Below, in pieces: positions 59,360-64,000 of a stretch of 64,000 bases of DNA; position 1 is the first letter of the stretch, and each line of letters starts with the position of its first letter. The stretch spans positions 84,798-148,797 of the forward strand of contig QCHU01000002.1 of assembly GCA_003279455.1 (NCBI GenBank). Reading direction: 5' to 3'. Source of the stretch: Prochlorococcus sp. AG-402-G19. GTDB taxonomy: Bacteria; Cyanobacteriota; Cyanobacteriia; PCC-6307; Cyanobiaceae. A program made the position numbers and the translations under genes. The notes below the pieces were generated by a model that did not search any database, was not told where the DNA came from, and saw only the letters and a list, made by a program, of their open reading frames with translations.

Positions 59360-59523
59360 TTACTTGTTTTTCCGTGCCACTCTGTCCTACCTTCTCCATG
59401 AGACACAGTGTCTTCCTAAGGAGATACTTTAGGAAATGTTCCATCTTCTATCCATCTGTAGATAGTCCTTGGGCTGAACTTCCCGCATTTCTCTGTAACT
59501 TGAGTAATGCAAAGCAGTTCTAA
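59360..59523 (-). pseudogene. AlpA/excisionase-like helix-turn-helix gene remnant (frameshifted)
   Basis: The minus-strand frame from about 59523 to a stop at 59416 reads LLCITQVTEKCGKFSPRTI, YRWIEDGTFPKVSP. This is the typical AlpA/MerR-like excisionase pattern (recognition of a condition helix, then S-x-x-T-I-Y-R-W-I, G-x-F-P). The adjoining frame continues SISLGRHCVSWRR and then a stop at 59387, as the next expected block of AlpA proteins (LG-x-x-x-V-x-W-R). A one-base shift near 59420-59426 would join both. No ATG starts the frame. I infer a decayed regulator of an integrated element. Confidence 0.55.
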
Positions 59524-60098
59524 TGTTTTTATAATTTAAAATTAACAGCTTTATTTTTTGTAAAATAGATTTAATTCCCTCTCTTGATGCTTTCAATTCT
59601 AGACCAAAGTTTTAGTAATACCAAAGGTTTTACTATCTTATTGTCTTGATAAAGAGAATTCCTAATTAATATTTTTAGAGTATTGCAGGAATTTCCCGTT
59701 TCTTTGCAAATTCTTTGAAAACCCTATTCATAGGTTGTTTGGGCGTGTCAGTTGGAATAACCTCCCGCTCCATTTTTCATGAGGTTCAGGCGGGTTCAGA
59801 AGAGTTCATGATCGCTTAAATCTACTGATATGAATGAATAGAGTAGTTCAATTTCATTTATGTGGATTCATGCTAATTCATTCATGTTTTTTGGGGACTG
59901 TCGTTGGGAAAAACCCATTTTTAACAATTGACAGGTTCTATTCAGCTCAGATGGGGCACAGAGCTTCAGATAAAAATCCTCTCTCTTCGTTTTATTAAAG
60001 TTAAGACCAGCAAATGCTTGTGAAAGCTTTTTTGTTTATATTGTTGTCAGGAACATTATCTACAATTAATATATTTCTAGTTTTATTTGTTGAATTAA
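59524..60098. other. 575-base region without a clear gene
   Basis: Very AT-rich with scattered short ORFs. The best is a 32-codon minus-strand ORF at 59675-59773, reading MEREVIPTDTPKQPMNRVF, then KEFAKKREIPAIL, whose last part looks protein-like and may be the tail of a lost gene. Several TTCATG and GTTCAG words recur near 59776-59812, but not as a clean repeat. With the adjacent AlpA remnant this could be the worn end of a mobile element. I see no integrase. Confidence 0.35.
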
Positions 60099-61100
60099 TT
60101 GAGTAATAAAGTCAGCATAGATGTAGCTATTCAGAAAGGGTTTAAAGCTCTTGAAGAAGGTAAATTTGGAGAAAGTCAATCTTTATTTCTTTCAGTACTT
60201 AAGGTTGATTCTACAAATGTAAGTGCGAATTATGGTATTGCACTCATATTAACAAGAGTAGGAAAGCAAAAAGAGGCATTAGGCTTTTTTTCATTTTGCC
60301 AGAATTTAGAAAAGAAAAATATTATATTTTTTCAAGGATATATAAAAACATTAATCCAATTAGGACAGATTACAGAGGCTAGGAATCACTTTCAGGCCTT
60401 TAAGAAAAATTATGAAAATAATGATCAATTAAATTCTTTAAACTTAGAAATATATCCATATTCAAAATTAGATTTTTTTTATAAGTATTTAGAAAGTTTA
60501 GGAATATTTTCATGTCAATTAGGGGAAATAATGAAAGTTAATGATCAACCTATACCTCTTTTAACGAATAGTTTTTTGAACTGGTTCCAAACCCAATCAT
60601 GGTCTGGAAAGAAGTTGCTAGAATTGGGGAGTGGTAGCTCTACTTTATATTTTTCTAAATATTTCAGCGCTCTTACTTCATTTGAAACTAATCAAGATTG
60701 GTATTCAAAAATGCTTAAAGAAATACCAAAATCAGTTAATTTAAAGAAGACAGAGAGTATTTTACGATCATTAGAAGATGAATCTTTAAATGATTTTGAT
60801 GTGATTTTAATTGATGCAGGAGAAAGCAGAGTAAAGATTTCCAGATTTTTGGAAAATCATAAATTTAAAGGAATAATATTTTTTGATAATAGTGAATGGT
60901 ATAGAAAAAGTATTAAAATTTTACTTTCTCTAGGTTATATTGAGATCCCATTTTTTGGTATAAAACCAGTAGAGGATTGGGTTTCTTGTACTAGTGTTTT
61001 AATACGAGATAAAGATATTGCCAAGTTTTTTAGTTCTGATTGGAAGGAATTGCCTGAATTTGCTTCATTTAATTCTTCTAATGAATGGGATATAGAATGA
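60099..61100 (+). CDS. TPR protein with C-terminal methyltransferase-like domain
   Basis: A 333-residue protein. Residues 5-115 contain about three tetratricopeptide-like repeats (GFKALEEGKFGESQSLFLSVL; ANYGIALILTRVGKQKEALGFF; GYIKTLIQLGQITEARNHFQ). From about residue 165 a nucleotide-binding domain follows: KKLLELGSGSSTLYFSK as motif I, SALTSFETNQDWYSKML as the next strand with an acidic residue, and NDFDVILIDAGESR as motif IV. This suggests a SAM-dependent methyltransferase that uses TPRs to bind its partner. The start is a TTG at 60099, since no ATG precedes the TPR part. Confidence 0.6.
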   Translation: MSNKVSIDVAIQKGFKALEEGKFGESQSLFLSVLKVDSTNVSANYGIALILTRVGKQKEALGFFSFCQNLEKKNIIFFQGYIKTLIQLGQITEARNHFQAFKKNYENNDQLNSLNLEIYPYSKLDFFYKYLESLGIFSCQLGEIMKVNDQPIPLLTNSFLNWFQTQSWSGKKLLELGSGSSTLYFSKYFSALTSFETNQDWYSKMLKEIPKSVNLKKTESILRSLEDESLNDFDVILIDAGESRVKISRFLENHKFKGIIFFDNSEWYRKSIKILLSLGYIEIPFFGIKPVEDWVSCTSVLIRDKDIAKFFSSDWKELPEFASFNSSNEWDIE

Positions 61101-61204
61101 ATAAAATTATTTTACTTTAGAATTTTTAAAGTATTAATTTAAATATCTTGTATTTTTTAAAATTATCTTGTTGATCTTATAGATTTTTAGTGACTTTATT
61201 TATA

Positions 61205-61864
61205 CTAATTTAAAAAGCGTTTGTATAATCTGTTGAAACTGAGTTGAAGGTTTTGCGTTTCATTTGAGTTTCCATGCTTTCCTATTATTTGCTCTAGAGA
61301 GCTTTTAATTAGATAAAGATCTTCTCTCTCATCATCTTTTGCGATTTGACTTTCTATCCATCCAACACAAACCATCCTTTCTCCATTAGTTACTTGCCTT
61401 ACTTCATGTAAATACCTGGTTGGATATATAATTATATCTCCTTGATTAAGTTTGATTGTTTTCGTTTCAGGGGGTATATATAAAATTAATTCTCCTCCTT
61501 TATATTCATCAGGACTATTTAAAAAAATTGTAAAGGAAAGATCTCTTCTTCCAGTTGGAAGATATGGAGAATCCACATGGGGTCCGTAATACATTCCTGT
61601 ACCTGTTCTTGTAAATAAGACATTGAAAACTTTATCTAGAAAGGTGAAATTATTGATTAATAAATTATTTTTAATCGCATTACTTATATCATCTGTAAGT
61701 CTTGTCTTTTCATCACAATTATTCAACTGAAGATTTCTCTTGGCTAAATTACTAGAGCCCTTAGCTGAAACCTTCCCATCCACCCAGTCACTTGATATAA
61801 GCAAACGTTTCCTAATATCATCTGATTTCTCACGGTTCAATAAATTACTTGCTAAGTAAAGCAT
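61205..61864 (-). CDS. 2-oxoglutarate-Fe(II) dioxygenase, PKHX/prolyl-hydroxylase type
   Basis: A 219-residue protein. The double-stranded beta-helix motifs are complete: His96-x-Asp98 in MYYGPHVDSPYL, His153 in TRYLHEVRQV, and Arg163 in GERMVCVGW, which binds 2-oxoglutarate. It resembles the PKHD/PiuC family. Such enzymes hydroxylate proteins or small molecules using oxygen and iron. It is followed on the minus strand upstream by the large TPR protein, about 113 bases away, so the two may be one unit. The start at 61864 is an ATG. Confidence 0.82.
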   Translation of the reverse strand: MLYLASNLLNREKSDDIRKRLLISSDWVDGKVSAKGSSNLAKRNLQLNNCDEKTRLTDDISNAIKNNLLINNFTFLDKVFNVLFTRTGTGMYYGPHVDSPYLPTGRRDLSFTIFLNSPDEYKGGELILYIPPETKTIKLNQGDIIIYPTRYLHEVRQVTNGERMVCVGWIESQIAKDDEREDLYLIKSSLEQIIGKHGNSNETQNLQLSFNRLYKRFLN

Positions 61865-61977
61865 AAAATCGAAGTATTTATATTTATCTTAGCTTAAGAT
61901 ATAAAAAATATTCTTATAATGTATTTAGACTTTTTTGATGATAAACTTTAGGCATTACTTTAAGTTTTAGATATTTT

Positions 61978-63666
61978 TTATGTTTGATCTCCTTTAATAA
62001 AATTAATCCGGGTCAATTCCCCTTGGTAAATATGATTCCCCGGATCTATAGTGATCGCTCTTTTTATTGAGTTACATGCTTGTTCATAGTTTTTCTTTTC
62101 TATAAAAATCTTACTCATTCTATAATGATTATCAGCTGAATTGGGATTAAGCTCAATTGCTTTTGCTGTTGAAATTTCAGCGTCTTCTAAATTGCCAAGA
62201 TCTTTTAATATGGTTCCTAAAATAGAATGAGCATTAGCGAAATTAGGATTAAGTGCAATTGCTTTACGAGTTGAAATTTCTGCATCTTTTAAATTACCAA
62301 GATTTATCAATGCGATTCCCAGATTTAAATGAGCATTGACTAAATTAGGGTGAAGTTTAATTGATTTGCGTAGTGATAATTCAGCTTCTTCGAATTTGCC
62401 AAGTTTTATTAATATGATTCCAAGATTTAAATAAGCATTAGAGAAATTGGGTTCAAGTGCAATTGCTTTACGAGTAGATATTTCTGCGTCTTCGAAGTTC
62501 CCAAGTTTTCCTGTTAATCCTCCAAGAGCTAAATGAGCTTCAAAGAAATCTGGTTTTAGTTCAATAGTTTTGCGAAGAGGATATTCTGCTTCTTTTAGTT
62601 GATTTTTTTCCATGAGAATGTTGCCAAGAAGGAAATGAGAATTAAAAACATTGGGATTAAGTTCTATTGCTTTCCGAGTAGATGTTTCTGCTTCATCTAG
62701 TTGGTCTAGGTCTTTTAAAACTGCGCCCAGGTTTAGATGAGCTTGAAAGAAATCTGGCTTGATTTCAATAGTTTTGCGAAATGCTTTTTCTGCATCTTGT
62801 GGTTTTTTTTGCCCCATAAGGATGCTCCCAAGAAGAAAATGCGAATTAAAGAGAGTGGGATTAAGCTCCATTGCTTTCCGACTGGATATTTCTGCTTCAT
62901 CTAGTTGCCCTAAGTCTTTTAAAACTGCGCCCAGGTTTAGATGAGCTTGAAAGAAATCTGGCTTGAGTTCAATAGTTTTACGAAATGCTTTTTCTGCTTC
63001 TTGTAGTCTATCTTGCGCCATAAGGATGTTTCCAAGAAGGAAATACGAATTAAATACAGTGGGATCAAGTTCTATTGCTTTCCGACTGAATATTTCTGCT
63101 TCTTGTAGCTTTTTTTGCCCCATAAGGATGCTCCCAAGAAGGAAATGAGAATTAAATAGTTTGGGGTTCAGTTCTATTGATTTTCGGCAAGCTGTTTCAG
63201 CTTTTAATGGCTTTCTGGATTGAGAAAAACCATTCGCTAGATTCAGCCAAGCAGCAGCTAATTTTGGATCAGATTCAGTTGCTTTTTTGAGGAAGGATAA
63301 TGCTTTTTCATTATTTCCCATTTTGAGTTCAATGCTTCCAAGATTAGTTAGTGCATGGGCATAGGAACTATTAATTGCTAATGCTTTGTGATAGAAATCT
63401 TTAGCAGTTTTAAGATCTCCGATAGCTTGATAAGCATTACCTAGGTCTTTGATTAATTCATAATCATCAGGTTTCATATTCAACCCTCTATTTAGATATA
63501 ACAGGCTATCTTCTATATCTTTTGTTGCTAATAAAGATTTTGCTATTAGCTTTATAGCTTCTATTGAGTTGCTATCATTAGCTAAGATTTCATTACAAAT
63601 ATCAATTGTTTCTTGATATTTATATTGTTGAAAGAAGGATTGAGCTATTTCTATATTTGCTTTCAA
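61978..63666 (-). CDS. Large tetratricopeptide-repeat protein
   Basis: A 562-residue protein made almost entirely of about 15-16 TPRs of 34 residues, with the repeated pattern LGxxLxxxGxLxxAExxxRKAIELxPxxFxxHxxLG. The repeats in the middle alternate two types, STRKAIELNPNVFNSHFLLG and FRKTIELKPDFFQAHLNLG, so the real duplicated unit there is two TPRs (68 residues). No signal peptide or catalytic domain is seen. Such scaffolds often pair with glycosyltransferases, methyltransferases or hydroxylases in Prochlorococcus islands. The start is the ATG read from 63666. Confidence 0.85.
   Translation of the reverse strand: MKANIEIAQSFFQQYKYQETIDICNEILANDSNSIEAIKLIAKSLLATKDIEDSLLYLNRGLNMKPDDYELIKDLGNAYQAIGDLKTAKDFYHKALAINSSYAHALTNLGSIELKMGNNEKALSFLKKATESDPKLAAAWLNLANGFSQSRKPLKAETACRKSIELNPKLFNSHFLLGSILMGQKKLQEAEIFSRKAIELDPTVFNSYFLLGNILMAQDRLQEAEKAFRKTIELKPDFFQAHLNLGAVLKDLGQLDEAEISSRKAMELNPTLFNSHFLLGSILMGQKKPQDAEKAFRKTIEIKPDFFQAHLNLGAVLKDLDQLDEAETSTRKAIELNPNVFNSHFLLGNILMEKNQLKEAEYPLRKTIELKPDFFEAHLALGGLTGKLGNFEDAEISTRKAIALEPNFSNAYLNLGIILIKLGKFEEAELSLRKSIKLHPNLVNAHLNLGIALINLGNLKDAEISTRKAIALNPNFANAHSILGTILKDLGNLEDAEISTAKAIELNPNSADNHYRMSKIFIEKKNYEQACNSIKRAITIDPGNHIYQGELTRINFIKGDQT
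62711..62968 (-). repeat. Tandem 204-bp duplication inside the TPR gene
   Basis: The stretch from 62711 (TCTTTTAAAACTGCGCCCAG onward, about 53 identical bases) recurs with the same start at 62915, exactly 204 bases apart, and similarity continues across the unit. 204 bases encode two TPRs. Near-identity at DNA level, including silent positions, points to a recent duplication rather than protein-level constraint only. Confidence 0.8.
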
Positions 63667-64000
63667 GTCTAAAAAAGCCTTTCATCTCGATTAATATATC
63701 AGATTTTTATTTGATTTTTAATAGTTTGCTTAGTTAGTATAAGAGAATTATTTCTCTTTGATAATATTTTAAGTTGGTGAGGTATTTGTGTATGGACATA
63801 TTTTTTTTCTTTAATTCTCTTTTCTCTTCAGTTGCTTTTTTTATAGATCGCTCTCGAATGGACTTATTTTTCGAGTTAAGTTCAAAATATCTTTATTTAT
63901 TTAAAGAAAATTAAATTTATTGCATTACTTCGTTGCAACTAGCCAATATTTTGAAAATGATTGTGATCTGGGTGCTTGAATAGGCAAAATTTTTCGATTT
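63667..64000. other. 334-base AT-rich region without a supported gene
   Basis: The upstream region of the TPR gene, running to the window end. It has T-rich tracts that could hold the TPR promoter. A 40-codon plus-strand ORF at 63792-63914 (MDIFFFFNSLFSSVAFFIDR at its start) is Phe-rich and might be a chance product of T-runs. I see nothing else; a gene continuing beyond the window cannot be excluded. Confidence 0.4.

Noticed and set aside
59335..59523. 62-codon plus-strand ORF
   Set aside because: It is the antisense shadow of the AlpA-like remnant, whose minus-strand frames give recognisable motif order.
62759..63148. Two plus-strand ORFs of 61 codons with similar sequences
   Set aside because: Both are antisense to the repeated TPR units; their similarity comes from the DNA duplication in the TPR gene.
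62100..63300. CRISPR-like regular repeats
   Set aside because: The period is 102/204 bases and matches codons of 34-residue TPRs; there are no short identical repeats with unique spacers.
56741..64000. Intact prophage or integrase
   Set aside because: No integrase, capsid, terminase or replication gene was found; only the AlpA-like remnant hints at a past element.

Overview
The window is a gene-dense, AT-rich piece of a marine picocyanobacterial chromosome, almost certainly Prochlorococcus. Supporting signs are the phycoerythrobilin synthesis genes pebA/pebB, photosystem I psaD, the cyanobacterial NDH-1 subunit ndhN, the cyanobacterial clock-input Fe-S protein ldpA, a fused panC/cmk, a CAAD-domain thylakoid protein, short intergenic spacers and many overlapping gene ends. 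The base composition seems less extreme than in high-light strains, so a low-light clade is my guess, but I cannot fix the strain from sequence alone.

Region by region. (1) 1-14390: housekeeping genes in short operons: the end of pebA, pebB, a low-molecular-weight phosphatase, panC/cmk, purM, an aldo/keto reductase, a lipid-A-disaccharide-synthase-like gene diverging from tRNA-Cys, RNase D, a cofactor-assembly-like membrane protein, an amidase-like protein, hemF, an Mrp ATPase and rodA. Several small Prochlorococcus-type hypotheticals lie between them. (2) 14391-24704: a 433-base spacer, a histidine kinase with a degenerate ATP-binding domain directly before psaD, then trpE-gshA-ppc and a GNAT-like gene, tRNA-Arg(CCG), recF with no usual start codon, and speD. 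(3) 24757-38297: larE, a double-domain CobO protein, an E1-like MoeB-rhodanese protein next to a JAMM peptidase, a CAAD protein, a fructosamine-kinase-like gene, a CrtD-type desaturase, tyrA, a degenerate DinG-like protein, recA with a LexA-box-like site, a HAD phosphatase, tRNA-Gln(TTG), ldpA, ndhN and a small hypothetical. (4) 38383-54885: the large ribosomal supercluster rplC to prfA, all on the plus strand, including secY, adk, rpoA and truA. rpsJ, rpsN and rpmD are not present, and the L36 and L31 proteins lack the zinc-binding cysteine sets. (5) 54892-56829: an HNH endonuclease, alr and tRNA-Ser(GCT). (6) 56830-64000: immediately after tRNA-Ser the character changes to a low-density, very AT-rich accessory region. 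It holds a DUF1651 gene, tiny ORFs, a decayed small gene, a frameshifted AlpA/excisionase-like remnant, two methyltransferase-like proteins (one with TPRs), a 2-oxoglutarate Fe(II) oxygenase and a large TPR protein with a recent 204-bp internal duplication. This looks like a tRNA-bounded genomic island.

How the genes work together: most of the window is core metabolism (tetrapyrrole and bilin synthesis, photosynthetic electron transfer, cell wall growth, translation, recombination). The best candidates for something less described are the tRNA-Ser island with its mobile-element remnant and modification enzymes, the E1/JAMM gene pair, the atypical histidine kinase before psaD, and the apparently zinc-free L31/L36 pair.
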